Shown in pieces: positions 16,422-25,420 of a stretch of DNA of 64,000 bases. The stretch is taken from positions 1 through 64,000 of the forward strand of contig JADZAC010000026.1 of assembly GCA_020852835.1 (NCBI GenBank). Direction: 5' to 3'. The translations under genes were made by a program, and so were the position numbers. Every line of letters begins with the position of its first letter. Position 1 is the first letter of the stretch. The DNA is from Flavobacteriales bacterium (GTDB lineage Bacteria; Bacteroidota; Bacteroidia; Flavobacteriales_F; PHOS-HE28). Under the pieces are notes generated by a model. The model searched no databases and had not been told where the DNA came from. It saw only the letters and a program-made list of their open reading frames with translations.

Positions 16422-16797
16422 AAGCAGCCACCACGCGCACCGGCATTTCAAGCAATGCCCGGTAATCCTGTCCGGCCTCCTCCATGTCCAGGTCATCCTG
16501 CTCATAACGCCATTCCAGCTCCACGGTACCCGTGCCGGACAGATGTACCTCATTGAGCAGCTTAAGCAGGTCCAGCAGGTATTTGGAAGTGCTCGAATTG
16601 AAATAGCGCAGGGCGATCAGCACGCTGGTGTGGCCTGCAGGTTGCGCAACATACTGCTCCAAGCGGTTGAGCAGCGGCCTGAAAAAGCCTTCGGCGTTCT
16701 CCGGAATGGAACAACCCGCAATGCGCAATGACCCTTGTTGCGGGTCGAAAAGCACCTCCGGCGTGGTATCGGTGGAAGTCAACGCAATGCGGGACAT
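16411..16797 (-). CDS. SiaC-family (DUF1987) regulatory phosphoprotein
   Basis: 128 aa from MSRIALTST; the track start (16911) lies before the promoter. YFNSSTSKYLLDLLKLLNEV (about 69-88) matches the block around the phosphorylated Ser/Thr of SiaC proteins, which in Pseudomonas work with a SiaB kinase and SiaA phosphatase to control a diguanylate cyclase. No siaA or siaB gene lies nearby, so the partner is unknown. Cytosolic. Confidence 0.75.
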   Translation of the reverse strand: MSRIALTSTDTTPEVLFDPQQGSLRIAGCSIPENAEGFFRPLLNRLEQYVAQPAGHTSVLIALRYFNSSTSKYLLDLLKLLNEVHLSGTGTVELEWRYEQDDLDMEEAGQDYRALLEMPVRVVAASIP

Positions 16798-16803
16798 CGT
16801 CGG

Positions 16804-16811
16804 CGAAGATA
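16804..16811 (-). promoter_or_regulatory. -7-like element TATCTTCG of the SiaC-like gene
   Basis: 6 nt before the ATG at 16797 on the minus strand (plus strand CGAAGATA). Confidence 0.45.
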
Positions 16812-16926
16812 GATCGCCGACCCAACGGCAAGCAGGGATCGGCCCGAAGGCAGCGTCCCCGTCGGGCAGCCGCCGCAGGGAAAGCGCCCGGGAAGGGGCA
16901 CCATGCTTCATGAACTTTCCTTGGTG

Positions 16927-16934
16927 TATCTTCA
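16927..16934 (+). promoter_or_regulatory. -7-like element TATCTTCA of the UspA gene
   Basis: 24 nt before the ATG at 16959. Confidence 0.4.
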
Positions 16935-16958
16935 GGCCGTGGGAAAATCCCCATTGCC

Positions 16959-17759
16959 ATGGCCATTAACAACATACTGGTCCCCTACGATTTCTCGGAT
17001 TGTGCCACGCATGCACTGCGCGCTGCCGCAAAATTGGCCCGCCTCACCGGCGCCACCTTGCACCTGGTGCATGTCTACGAAGACATGACCGATTTCCACT
17101 CCAGCAACCATTGGAAGCGTGAAGACTTGGAGCGGCGATTGGACGGAGTGCCGGAATTTCCCTTCCTGAAGGGCATACCCATGAAGCGTTTTATGCTCCG
17201 GCAGTTCGGCATCACCGAAATGTTCCGCAACCAGCAGCTGCGCAGCATGGACCTGGTGGTGATGGGCAGCAACGGCGCCCGGGGCTTGGGAGGCATGGTG
17301 GGCTCCAACACGCAGCGCGTGGTGCGCATTGCCCCCATGCCCATCCTGGTGATCAAGCACAATGTGGAAGACTTCGATGTGAAGGACATGGTGTACGCCT
17401 CGAACTTCACCCCGCTGGACATCGAGAAATTCGATGCCTTCCGCCCGATCGTTGAACTCTTCAATCCCAAGATCCACCTGCTCAAGGTGAACACCCCCTC
17501 GAGCTTCGAGCGCAGCGCGGACACCTACAAGGCCATCGACCGCTTCCTGCAACGCTACGAGTTGCGCAAGTTCAGCACCACCATTTACAACGACCTCACC
17601 ATCGAGGAGGGCATCCTCAATTTCGCCCGTGGCATCGATGCGGACCTGATCACCATGGCCACGCACGGCCGCAAGGGCTTCTTCCATGTGGTGAACGGCA
17701 GCGTCACCGAGGACATCGTGAACCGCACCACCTTCCCGGTCCTGAGCATCAAGCTCTGA
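16959..17759 (+). CDS. Universal stress protein, tandem UspA domains
   Basis: 266 aa made of two UspA domains. Domain 1 (about 1-135) begins NNILVPYDFSDCA and carries the nucleotide-binding GSNGARGLGGMVGSNTQRV. Domain 2 (about 140-266) ends ATHGRKGFFHVVNGSVTEDI...PVLSIKL, again the G-x2-G-x9-G-S/T pattern of ATP-binding Usps. Cytosolic stress-protection protein; precise role unknown. Two small genes of unknown function follow on the same strand. Confidence 0.93.
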   Translation: MAINNILVPYDFSDCATHALRAAAKLARLTGATLHLVHVYEDMTDFHSSNHWKREDLERRLDGVPEFPFLKGIPMKRFMLRQFGITEMFRNQQLRSMDLVVMGSNGARGLGGMVGSNTQRVVRIAPMPILVIKHNVEDFDVKDMVYASNFTPLDIEKFDAFRPIVELFNPKIHLLKVNTPSSFERSADTYKAIDRFLQRYELRKFSTTIYNDLTIEEGILNFARGIDADLITMATHGRKGFFHVVNGSVTEDIVNRTTFPVLSIKL

Positions 17760-17773
17760 AGCCGCCAACCCCG

Positions 17774-17781
17774 TAACTTAG
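17774..17781 (+). promoter_or_regulatory. -7-like element TAACTTAG of the DUF1883 gene
   Basis: 19 nt before the ATG at 17801. Confidence 0.4.
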
Positions 17782-17800
17782 CACGGCCAACCCGCAACCC

Positions 17801-18109
17801 ATGAAATTCCTTTACAGGAAATACCCGGCCAAGCGCCATGATGTGATCGAGGTGGACCTGAACGCACCGGCCAAGGTGAAATTCATGACCGCCAAGGAAT
17901 TCAAGCACTACGGTGCCGGAAGAACGCACACTTATTTCAAGGGGCAGGAAGAGGACAATCTCGTCCGCTTCTCCCTGCCCTTCGATGGTATCTGGCATGC
18001 GGTGGTGGAAAATGCCAGCGGCACCATCAGGGCTACCTGCAAGCTGTGCCCACCACAGGCCGCCTCGGCATTGCATGCCCATGCCGCCCAGGAAAACCAG
18101 GAAGCCTGA
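17801..18109 (+). CDS. DUF1883-like small protein
   Basis: 102 aa. MKFLYRKYPAKRHDVIEVDL, then AKVKFMTAKEFKHYGAGRTH, then SLPFDGIWHAVVEN match the layout of DUF1883, a small beta-rich domain of unknown function. No signal peptide. The C-terminal 20 residues are Ala/His-rich. Followed after 45 nt by a membrane protein gene. Confidence 0.75.
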   Translation: MKFLYRKYPAKRHDVIEVDLNAPAKVKFMTAKEFKHYGAGRTHTYFKGQEEDNLVRFSLPFDGIWHAVVENASGTIRATCKLCPPQAASALHAHAAQENQEA

Positions 18110-18154
18110 CCAGGCCCTGCTTGAAGCGGAAAGCAATCGGAAAACCGCCTCGCG

Positions 18155-18862
18155 ATGGCACGCACCAAGGAAGATGACCTGGCCGACCTGCTCAGGGGGC
18201 AAGGGGAGATCATGCAGGAAACCTACTCCATCCTGGAACAGGAGGAGAAAAAGGACCGGCTTGTGCGAGCGGCGATCTTGGCGTCAAGGCAACGGCAGTG
18301 CAACAACCTCCCGGGGTTGGATCCCGCACGGACCTACAATTTGGCCGCCATACGGCACACCTGCATCAGGTTCCGCCTAAGGTTCTTGCCGGCAGGCCTG
18401 TACAAGGGCATCGTTCCCACCAGCGCCGCACTGGCAGTAAGGCGGCTTGAGCAACAGGCGGGCAAACCCGTGCACGGCTTTATGATCATGGCCCCGGCCA
18501 AGCAGTTCCAATTATGTGACTGCGATGCAGACCCCATGCTCTTTATTCCGCTGGCCAACGGCAGCTACTACTTGCTGCACCGCTGGGGCCGCGATGTGCA
18601 CCCCCTGCGGGCGGTGGCGGCCTGGCCGGTGCGCAGTTGGCTTCACCTGGTGCTCACCGTGATGGCTGTGGCTGCGGCGCTCGCGGCCATGGTGCCCACC
18701 GCGTGGCTCACCACCGCCCCGGAGGCTTCCTGGTGGGGCATTTACCGGTTCGGGGCCTTCTTCTGCATCACCATGTTGGCAGCGGCCGCCACTTCCTTGA
18801 GCTGGTTCTCCTTTTTTGGCCAGTTCAGCGCCAACACTTGGCGCAGCAAGCACTTCAACTGA
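18155..18862 (+). CDS. Membrane protein of unknown function, two C-terminal TM segments
   Basis: 235 aa. The N-terminal 160 residues are soluble; they begin with an acidic helix (EDDLADLLRGQGEIMQETYS) and contain a Cys pair (LCDCDADPM). Two membrane segments follow (about 164-187, 200-225), so the soluble part probably faces the cytoplasm. I recognise no family. It ends 8 nt from the convergent small gene at 18871. Confidence 0.65.
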   Translation: MARTKEDDLADLLRGQGEIMQETYSILEQEEKKDRLVRAAILASRQRQCNNLPGLDPARTYNLAAIRHTCIRFRLRFLPAGLYKGIVPTSAALAVRRLEQQAGKPVHGFMIMAPAKQFQLCDCDADPMLFIPLANGSYYLLHRWGRDVHPLRAVAAWPVRSWLHLVLTVMAVAAALAAMVPTAWLTTAPEASWWGIYRFGAFFCITMLAAAATSLSWFSFFGQFSANTWRSKHFN

Positions 18863-18870
18863 TCCGGCGC

Positions 18871-19080
18871 TTACCTCACTCTGGTATTGACCTTCGCGTT
18901 GTTGGCCGCGTCCGGCACCTTGCACACGCAGAAGGAGCGATACCATTGTTTCAGGTCTTCGCGCTCCTCAGGAACCAGCCTTCGGAATGCCTTGCGCATC
19001 TCTTTGCGGAAAATGGCACGGTCCGTAAAACTGATCTTGGATAATACTTCCTTGTAATAGTCGATCAATGGTTTTGCCAT
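18871..19080 (-). CDS. Small basic protein, unknown function
   Basis: 69 aa (MAKPLIDYYKEVLSKISFTD...), soluble, helical and rich in Lys/Arg, with a CVCKV motif near the C-terminus (WYRSFCVCKVPDAANNA). The composition is protein-like and the ORF fits tightly between its neighbours, so it is taken as real. It lies downstream of hsp20 on the same strand, 86 nt away, with a GC-rich hairpin between. Confidence 0.6.
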   Translation of the reverse strand: MAKPLIDYYKEVLSKISFTDRAIFRKEMRKAFRRLVPEEREDLKQWYRSFCVCKVPDAANNAKVNTRVR

Positions 19081-19129
19081 GGTAGCAGGTTTTACGCCGC
19101 AGCACCTTGCGAAGTTGCGGCAAGGCAGT

Positions 19130-19159
19130 GCCCGGGCCCCGCTCGTGCCGGGCCCGGGC
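19130..19159. terminator. 10-bp GC-only hairpin downstream of hsp20
   Basis: GCCCGGGCCC (19130-19139) pairs with GGGCCCGGGC (19150-19159) over a 10-nt loop, just past the hsp20 stop. There is no T-run, so it may pause or stabilise the mRNA end and need not terminate. Confidence 0.45.
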
Positions 19160-19166
19160 CCAGGGC

Positions 19167-19607
19167 CTAGCCAATATTGATCTGTTTGGCTGCTGGTTTC
19201 ACCTCAGCCTTCTTCGGGATCCGTACCGTAAGCACTCCATTGAGGTGATCGGCGCTGATGGCATCGGCATCGATCAGTTCCGGCAGGCGGAAACTGCGGC
19301 TGAAGGCCTGGCTGCTGAACTCACGGCGGGTATAGCGCTCGTTGCCGGTTGTTTCGTTCTGCTCCTTTTCGGCACTGATGGTGAGCACATCCTGCTCCAA
19401 GTTCAACTTCAGGTCTTCCTTGGCATATCCGGGAGCTTGCACCTCCAGGCGATAAGCGCGTTCATCCTCCACGATGTTCACGCGGGGCAACAAGCGCTTC
19501 ATGGTTGCGCCACCGTGGAAGGGATCCATATCCCCCAGAAAGCGGTCCAACACATCGGTAAAAGGCCGGAACGTGGTGGGAAAAGTGAGGTCTTTCGTGT
19601 AGCTCAT
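19167..19607 (-). CDS. Hsp20/alpha-crystallin small heat shock protein
   Basis: 146 aa from MSYTKDLTFPTTFRP; the track start (19727) adds 40 residues without family similarity. Alpha-crystallin domain about 45-135: PRVNIVEDERAYRLEVQAPG, then KEDLKLNLEQDVLTISAEKE, then the strand NGVLTVRIPKK with the A-x-x-x-n-G-v-L pattern. C-terminal INIG matches the I-x-I/V type tail. ATP-independent holdase. No TAnnTTTG element was found just upstream, so a different control is possible. Confidence 0.94.
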   Translation of the reverse strand: MSYTKDLTFPTTFRPFTDVLDRFLGDMDPFHGGATMKRLLPRVNIVEDERAYRLEVQAPGYAKEDLKLNLEQDVLTISAEKEQNETTGNERYTRREFSSQAFSRSFRLPELIDADAISADHLNGVLTVRIPKKAEVKPAAKQINIG

Positions 19608-19755
19608 GGCAAGTTGGTTTTGCAGGTTGATCTTCGTTCGTGAACGCACCCCATCCAACCCGGTGCCAAGCAAAAACGACTGCCGAAGCGGCGAGATGCC
19701 CAGCCTTTGTGCGCCATTATGGCGCAAACCCCCTCTGGCCAGCTGTCAATATGAC

Positions 19756-20508
19756 CTATTGCGCCAAGAAGATATAGGTAATGGTGCCCCGTTGGGGTTG
19801 CTGAGCCGTTGCCGAAGCCGAAAACCGGGCCTGGCTTGCGGACAGCAGCGCATTTTCCGCCATGCAGCCCGTGAGCGCGGAGCTGGCCGCCGGGTCAAGT
19901 TCCGCCTTGATCACCGCTCCTGCGCGGTCAACCGCCACCCGCACCACGATCTTGCCGCTGCCCTTGCACAGATAAGCCGGCACCTCCAGTACCACGTGGG
20001 CCCTGCCCACCAGATCATAGGCAACGGTGGTGAGCCCTTCCACCTTGATGGGCTTTGGTGCTTGCTCCATGTAGTTGCGCTTGTCGAACTTGCTGGGATC
20101 AAGCATGGGCATCTCGATCTCCTTGCCTTCCGCCTTGCGCTGCTGGGCCAACCGCTCGAACTCGGCCTTCTCCATGTCCAACAGGTCCTGCTCCACGCGT
20201 TCCGCCAGGCGCTGCCGTGCCGCAGGCGATAGCTGCGGGCTGGCCGCAGCAGTCACATTGCTCGCCAAGTTGGTAACCGGGGTTGCTGGCGTACCACCTT
20301 GTTCGGGGGGCATTTGCTGCGCTTCCTCGGGTTCGGGCCCAGGGCTCTCCAGTTCCATCAGGATGGGTTGCTCTTCAGGCACCACCGGCGCACTGTGCAA
20401 AATGCTGAAATTGAGCACCACCATGAGCAAGGTGTGCACCATGAGCGTACCGATGATGCCGTACTTGTGGCGGTCGAACAACTCCAGGGATCGATCAAAC
20501 AGGGACAT
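19756..20508 (-). CDS. TonB-like energy transducer protein
   Basis: 250 aa from MSLFDRSLELFDRHKYG; the track adds 8 residues upstream. One N-terminal membrane segment (about 17-38), then a Pro/Glu-rich stretch (EEQPILMELESPGPEPEEAQ), a charged helical region (QRLAERVEQDLLDMEKAEFE) and a C-terminal domain (about 170-250) with VVRVAVDRAGAVIKAEL as in TonB C-termini. It would couple the proton gradient to outer membrane transport. The final domain lacks a clear YP motif, so it may be a TonB-related protein and not TonB itself. Last gene of the purA cluster, 33 nt after the methyltransferase stop. Confidence 0.7.
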   Translation of the reverse strand: MSLFDRSLELFDRHKYGIIGTLMVHTLLMVVLNFSILHSAPVVPEEQPILMELESPGPEPEEAQQMPPEQGGTPATPVTNLASNVTAAASPQLSPAARQRLAERVEQDLLDMEKAEFERLAQQRKAEGKEIEMPMLDPSKFDKRNYMEQAPKPIKVEGLTTVAYDLVGRAHVVLEVPAYLCKGSGKIVVRVAVDRAGAVIKAELDPAASSALTGCMAENALLSASQARFSASATAQQPQRGTITYIFLAQ

Positions 20509-20541
20509 GGCAACTGCAAAATACGCAAGCAAGATCCAGGC

Positions 20542-21894
20542 CTACCGCATGCGGATACGCCATGCTGCCGGCCATTGATTGTTCCAGCGGTTGCCCGCTC
20601 CATGGGCCCAGCCCAACCCAAAGCCATTGTATTGCACCCATGCTGCACCTGCGGCCCCGGATGCGGGAAGCGCCTCCCCCCTCAAGAAGGACAAGGCCTG
20701 TTCCCGTCCAAGGTTCAATGCCGGAAATGCTTCATGCTGCAACAGTCCATTCAGCGCCAAGGCGGGATGCGGCGTCCATGCATTCCCTTTCTTCCGGGCC
20801 ACGGGCACCCCGGGTGCAGCTGTGTGCACCGTGTGCATCAGCAATGCCGCCATACGGTGCCACGGCTTGCGCAGGGCATGCCATGTACCATTGCTCTCCA
20901 CGCCGCACAAGCTCTCGGCAGCACGTAGCCAGCGGACTGCCTCCAGTGGCAACACCGGCGCTGCATCCCCGTCATCGGCATGAAAGACAGGCATCCCGGC
21001 GGGTGCGGGTTTGCGCAACAGCCCGATAAAAAAGCCCTCCCCGCGTACCTGGTGCGGATAGCACCGCAAGCCTCCATCTGTACGAACCACGCCCCAAGGC
21101 TCCTCCATGGGTACAGGCACCAGTTCGGCACCGCGCGCCAATAGCCGGGCCACTTGGTCTTCATTTTCGCTGGTTTCCCAGGTGCACGTGCTGTAGATCA
21201 GGTATCCGCCGGGCTTCAGCAGCGCCCATGCGGCATCCACGATGCTGTGCTGCCGGGCGGCACAGGTGCGCACCAGGTTCTCCCCCCATTGGGCGCGGGC
21301 CTGGGGATCCTTGCGGAACATGCCTTCGCCCGAACAGGGGGCATCCACCAGGATCAGATCGCAAAAGGTCCCCATGGGCAGGAATTCTTCCGGCTGTGCC
21401 GAGGTGACCACGGTATCCGGCCGGCCCCATTTCCACAGGTTTTCCAGCAAGGCTGGCAGCCTGCTGCCCACGGGTTCGTTGCTCACCAGCAAAGCTTGCG
21501 GGGGCAGCAAGGCGGCCAAATGCGTGGATTTGCCGCCGGGCGCCGCGCAAAGATCAAGCACCAAGGCCGCTTCGGGCAGCCTGGTGCAAGCCTTGAAGGC
21601 CTGTTCCAGCAACATGCTGGCCGCCTCTTGCACATAGTACCCGCCGGCATGCCATTGCGGGTCCAGCGTAAACACAGGCCGCTCCGGCAGGTAGCGGCCG
21701 TCGGCGCACCAAGGTACCCGCTGCCCGTTCATTCCGGCAGGTTTTGCAGGATTCAGGCGGATGCTGACCGGTGCAGGCTCCTGCAAAGCGTTCAGCAGTG
21801 CGTCGGCCTCATCACCCAACAAATGGCACACATGGGGAGGCAGCACGATCGGGGCAGCCGCCAGCAACTGCTTGCCTGTGTGCTTGCCAGCCAT
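20542..21894 (-). CDS. rRNA (cytosine-5)-methyltransferase, RsmF/NOL1-NOP2-Sun family
   Basis: 450 aa. SAM-binding LDLCAAPGGKSTHLAALL (about 112-129), catalytic motif IV VDAPCSGEGMFRKDP and motif VI YSTCTW with the two family Cys residues. The short N-terminal region and C-terminal PUA-like domain (LNLGREQALSFLRGEALP) are as in RsmF. Probably methylates 16S rRNA; the exact base cannot be stated. Starts 10 nt after the purA stop. Confidence 0.92.
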   Translation of the reverse strand: MAGKHTGKQLLAAAPIVLPPHVCHLLGDEADALLNALQEPAPVSIRLNPAKPAGMNGQRVPWCADGRYLPERPVFTLDPQWHAGGYYVQEAASMLLEQAFKACTRLPEAALVLDLCAAPGGKSTHLAALLPPQALLVSNEPVGSRLPALLENLWKWGRPDTVVTSAQPEEFLPMGTFCDLILVDAPCSGEGMFRKDPQARAQWGENLVRTCAARQHSIVDAAWALLKPGGYLIYSTCTWETSENEDQVARLLARGAELVPVPMEEPWGVVRTDGGLRCYPHQVRGEGFFIGLLRKPAPAGMPVFHADDGDAAPVLPLEAVRWLRAAESLCGVESNGTWHALRKPWHRMAALLMHTVHTAAPGVPVARKKGNAWTPHPALALNGLLQHEAFPALNLGREQALSFLRGEALPASGAAGAAWVQYNGFGLGWAHGAGNRWNNQWPAAWRIRMR

Positions 21895-21904
21895 TCCGGC
21901 ACGA

Positions 21905-23179
21905 TCAAGAGGCCACCGCCGACATGCGTACCAACGTGGCGGCCCGGTCTGGCCCCACGGACACGATCCTTACCGGAACACCGACGGCCTGCTCAATAAA
22001 GGTGATGTAGGCCTCCATCTCCGGAGGCAAGGGCTTGTCGGCCTTCAGCTCGCCCCAGCCCTTCAGGTCGGCATACACCGGCTCCAGTTCATCGGCCAGT
22101 TCGAAAGGGAAACCTGCATGCACCTGCCCTCCGATGCGGTAGCCGGTGCAAACGCGCACGGTGTCCATGCCACTGAGCACATCCGCTTTCATCATGGCCA
22201 GTTCGGTAACGCCATTGACCATCACCGCGAAACGCAGGGCGGGCAGGTCCAGCCACCCACATCGGCGGGGCCTTCCCGTGGTGCTGCCGAATTCATTGCC
22301 GGCCTTGCGGATGGCCTCGCCCGTGGCGTCATGCAATTCCGTGGGGAAGGGCCCGCTGCCCACCCTTGTGCTGTACGCTTTGAAGATGCCGATGACCTTG
22401 CCTATGCGCGATGGGCCCACGCCCAGGCCGGTGCAGGCGCCGGCGCTGATGGTGTTGCTGGAGGTAACGAACGGGTAGGTGCCGAAATCAATGTCCAACA
22501 AGGTTCCTTGGGCGCCTTCGGCCATCACGGCGTGCCCGGCATTGAGCTGGTCGTGGAGCCACTGCTCGCTGTCCACCAGATTGAATGCCTTCAAGGCTTC
22601 TACGGCCGCGAGCCATTCCGCCTCTTTGCTTTGCCATTCCGGTTTATGCTCGTGGAGTGCGAAGAGGCGCTCATGCTTGGCCACCAAAGCCCGGTAACGC
22701 TGGATGAAATCCGGTCGTTCGATATCACCCACCCGGAGCCCGTTACGCCCGGTTTTGTCCATGTAAGTGGGGCCGATGCCCTTCAAGGTGCTGCCGATCT
22801 TGCCCGCGCCCTTGTCCGCCTCACTTGCGGCATCCAAGGCGCGGTGGGTAGGCAGGATGAGATGGGCCCTGCGGCTGATGAGCAACTTGGGGCGCACATC
22901 CACGCCGGCCGCCTCCAAGCCTTTCACTTCGCCCATGAAGATCACCGGATCGATGACCACGCCGTTGCCCACCAAGTTCCAAACGCCCGGGCGGAACACA
23001 CCGCTGGGAATGGTATGGAGCACGTGCTTTTTCCCGTCGAAGATGAGCGTATGGCCCGCATTGGGCCCTCCTTGGAAACGGGCGATCACGGCATATTCGG
23101 GCGCCACCACGTCCACCACCTTGCCCTTTCCTTCATCGCCCCATTGGGCGCCGAGGATCACATCCACTTTGGCTGCCAT
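21905..23179 (-). CDS. purA: Adenylosuccinate synthase
   Basis: 424 aa, normal length. Joins IMP and aspartate using GTP in AMP synthesis. GAQWGDEGKGKVVD (about 10-23) is the GTP/IMP site and PNAGHTL the IMP-binding loop; GIGPTYMDKTGRNGLRVGD and VGVPVRIVSVGPDR near the C-terminus are also conserved. Starts 3 nt after the STAS gene stop in the fur-led cluster. Confidence 0.97.
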   Translation of the reverse strand: MAAKVDVILGAQWGDEGKGKVVDVVAPEYAVIARFQGGPNAGHTLIFDGKKHVLHTIPSGVFRPGVWNLVGNGVVIDPVIFMGEVKGLEAAGVDVRPKLLISRRAHLILPTHRALDAASEADKGAGKIGSTLKGIGPTYMDKTGRNGLRVGDIERPDFIQRYRALVAKHERLFALHEHKPEWQSKEAEWLAAVEALKAFNLVDSEQWLHDQLNAGHAVMAEGAQGTLLDIDFGTYPFVTSSNTISAGACTGLGVGPSRIGKVIGIFKAYSTRVGSGPFPTELHDATGEAIRKAGNEFGSTTGRPRRCGWLDLPALRFAVMVNGVTELAMMKADVLSGMDTVRVCTGYRIGGQVHAGFPFELADELEPVYADLKGWGELKADKPLPPEMEAYITFIEQAVGVPVRIVSVGPDRAATLVRMSAVAS

Positions 23180-23182
23180 GGC

Positions 23183-23557
23183 TCAGGCGCGCAACTTGGC
23201 CAACGCTTGGTCTACCGTGTCCAGAATGGGGAACACGGTATCCAGCTTGGTGACGATGAAAAGCTGCCGCACACCGTGGGAGATGGCCGCCAACAACACC
23301 TGGCCACCGGCGTTGCGGGTACGGGTGAACACGCTGATCATGATGTTCAATCCGGTGCTGTTCATGTACACCAGCTCGCCCATGTCAAGTACCACGTTCA
23401 CTCCTTCGTTGCCCTTCAGGTGGGTGTCCAGCATGGCCATGAGGTGATCGGCCTGTTGCTGGTCCATCAAGCGGCCTTTGAGATGGAACACTTTGGCACC
23501 CTGCTGATCGGTGACGTTAAGGCTGAAGGCCGGTTTGTCCGTTGTTGTGCTGGTCAT
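23183..23557 (-). CDS. STAS-domain anti-sigma factor antagonist-like protein
   Basis: 124 aa from [15 protein letters not shown]; the track start (23614) is deeper inside fur. The whole protein is one STAS domain, with [20 protein letters not shown] carrying the Ser (STGL) that is phosphorylated in SpoIIAA-like proteins. The partner kinase is not in the window. Its first 41 nt overlap the 3' end of fur, suggesting coupling. Confidence 0.85.
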   Translation of the reverse strand: MTSTTTDKPAFSLNVTDQQGAKVFHLKGRLMDQQQADHLMAMLDTHLKGNEGVNVVLDMGELVYMNSTGLNIMISVFTRTRNAGGQVLLAAISHGVRQLFIVTKLDTVFPILDTVDQALAKLRA

Positions 23558-24017
23558 GTTTACGCTTGCGTTCTTTGATGCAATCGGGACAGAGCCCGTA
23601 GATGTGCATGGCATGGTGGCTCACCTCGAAGCCCATCACCTCGGCCACCGTACTGCGGATATGCTGGATGCGGGGATCGCAGAACTCCATCACCTTGCTG
23701 CAGCGGGTGCAGATCACGTGATCGTGCTGGCGGAAGCTGTGGGCGCGTTCGAACTGGGCTTGATTGGAGCCGAACTGGTGCTTGCGCACAAGTTTGCAGT
23801 CCAGCAGGAGCTCCATGGTGTTGTACAGCGTGGCCCGGCTCACGCGGTACTTTTTGCGCTTCATGGAAACATAGAGGCGCTCAATATCGAAATGCCCGGG
23901 TTGGGCGTAGATCTCGTTGAGGATGGCAAAACGTTCGGGCGTTTTGCGGTGCCCCAATCCTTCCAGGTATTCGCTGAAAATGAGGTGCACGTCCTGCTGG
24001 ATCTCCGGGGCCTTCAT
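23517..24017 (-). CDS. Fur family transcriptional regulator
   Basis: 166 aa from [14 protein letters not shown]; upstream codons lie before the promoter. Winged-helix DNA-binding domain (about 25-90: [33 protein letters not shown]), then the metal-binding domain with [17 protein letters not shown] and a C-terminal CPDC, giving two CxxC pairs for structural zinc. Could be Fur, PerR or Zur; sequence alone does not settle which. The 3' end overlaps the STAS gene. Confidence 0.93.
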   Translation of the reverse strand: MKAPEIQQDVHLIFSEYLEGLGHRKTPERFAILNEIYAQPGHFDIERLYVSMKRKKYRVSRATLYNTMELLLDCKLVRKHQFGSNQAQFERAHSFRQHDHVICTRCSKVMEFCDPRIQHIRSTVAEVMGFEVSHHAMHIYGLCPDCIKERKRKHDQHNNGQTGLQP

Positions 24018-24025
24018 GGCGAGGG

Positions 24026-24033
24026 CGAAGGTA
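24026..24033 (-). promoter_or_regulatory. -7 element TACCTTCG of the fur cluster
   Basis: Plus strand CGAAGGTA, 8 nt before the fur ATG, giving a leader of about 4 nt. The only clear promoter found for the five-gene cluster down to the TonB-like gene. Confidence 0.5.
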
Positions 24034-24183
24034 GCTCTTGCAGGGCATGGCGTGCCACCGCATCGAATGGCATTTTCAACCATGTCGGAACCAAGTGGAC
24101 CAGCTCCGCAGGGTGTTCCGGTGCTGTACCGCCCACGGCCATGCCGCCATGGCGGTATTCAGCGGCGGTCCTGCCGGCACTGA

Positions 24184-25227
24184 TCAACGGGCCACCACCA
24201 CACGCGCTGTGCGCTGCCGGCCCTTGAGATCGGTGATGACCACTTGGTAGAGGCCCGCTTTCCATTGCCGCACGTCCAATGTTGCCGGGCCCGCCATCGG
24301 TTGCTTAACTATAGCCTTGCCCTGAGCATCGTAAACGGCCAGTTCCTGCGCCGTGTGCATTTCCGCCGGCACCACCACCTCTTCTGCGGCAGGATTGGGG
24401 AACACCCGCAGTTCAACCCCGGCGGCAGGGGCTTCCGCCACGCCCACGGCGGAGATGTCCAGCCATTCGGTATAGCTGTAGTTCTGGTTCACGAACATGG
24501 ATGACAGCGAATCGGAGACCGTGCTCACCAGCGGATACTTGCCCCACATGGGGTAGTACGCATGGGTATTCCTGACGTGGGTAACGGGAAGGAGAACGCC
24601 ACTGAGGTTCAGCGGTATGGATTCAGCGATACGGGTCTTCACACGCAGCACTTCCACGGTGTCCGCACCTCCGGGCATGATCAGCCAGCCCCATGCGTCC
24701 GCAACGCCGGTGATCGAACCGCTGCGGGTGGCCGTGGTTCCTTCCACCACAAAGGTGCCGGAGAACAGGTCGGTCCACGGGGCATCTCCGTAGGTGATCG
24801 GCAGGGCCAGGTCCAATATGGCATCGCTGTAGGCCGTGGTGAAGTGGTACTCCAACCCCATAAGCACCACCGCAAGCGTCTGGGTATCGCCCACCCGTTC
24901 CATGCCATTGGCGGTGGATGTGCTGAACACGGTATCCGCCCCGCCATTGGTGAGTGCAACCTGCGCCGAGGGGAACTGGGCGCCGTTTGGCAGCCCGGCG
25001 GGATCCTGCCACTGATAGGCTACCACCGAGGTGGGTGCGGCAGCACTGAAATCGAACAACAGCGCTGCTCCAGCGGCGCCCGGCGCTACGTACGCCCCGC
25101 GATGGGCGCTGAACGAGGCGCCGTTGACCGGTGGTTGGTTGTTGGCAGTGGTCAAGGTGATCTGTGCGCTGGCCGCAAGGGTGAATGGAAAGGCCAAGGC
25201 AAGTGCAGAAGTACGCGTGAATTCCAT
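24184..25227 (-). CDS. Secreted T9SS-sorted protein
   Basis: 347 aa. Signal peptide (MEFTRTSALALAFPFTLAASA) and a C-terminal sorting domain of about 75 residues (VELRVFPNPAAEEVVVPAEM ... GLYQVVITDLKGRQRTARVVV), the hallmark of type IX cargo. The middle 240 residues are Thr/Ala/Gly-rich beta-type sequence without recognised catalytic motifs. Exported and probably surface-bound or released. Confidence 0.85.
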   Translation of the reverse strand: MEFTRTSALALAFPFTLAASAQITLTTANNQPPVNGASFSAHRGAYVAPGAAGAALLFDFSAAAPTSVVAYQWQDPAGLPNGAQFPSAQVALTNGGADTVFSTSTANGMERVGDTQTLAVVLMGLEYHFTTAYSDAILDLALPITYGDAPWTDLFSGTFVVEGTTATRSGSITGVADAWGWLIMPGGADTVEVLRVKTRIAESIPLNLSGVLLPVTHVRNTHAYYPMWGKYPLVSTVSDSLSSMFVNQNYSYTEWLDISAVGVAEAPAAGVELRVFPNPAAEEVVVPAEMHTAQELAVYDAQGKAIVKQPMAGPATLDVRQWKAGLYQVVITDLKGRQRTARVVVAR

Positions 25228-25252
25228 CCGTGATGAACAATTTGAGGGGGTG

Positions 25253-25260
25253 CAAACCTA
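25253..25260 (-). promoter_or_regulatory. -7 element TAGGTTTG of the T9SS gene
   Basis: Exact TAnnTTTG match (plus strand CAAACCTA), 25 nt before the ATG at 25227; leader about 21 nt. Confidence 0.6.
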
Positions 25261-25420
25261 AGACAAGCGGATCGGGCGGAACGTTGCCCGGCCCGGAGTT
25301 GGGCATAGGCCAGGCCGCACCACGGAGAGCTGCACAGGGGCAGTCCTTGCGGGGCTGGCTGCGGGCAGCACGAGGCAGCTCGGTAAAAACACCGTCTATT
25401 TGCACCTTCGAACGGCCCCC

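Noticed and set aside
21761-23578. 605-aa plus-strand ORF
   Set aside because: Antisense to purA and the rRNA methyltransferase.
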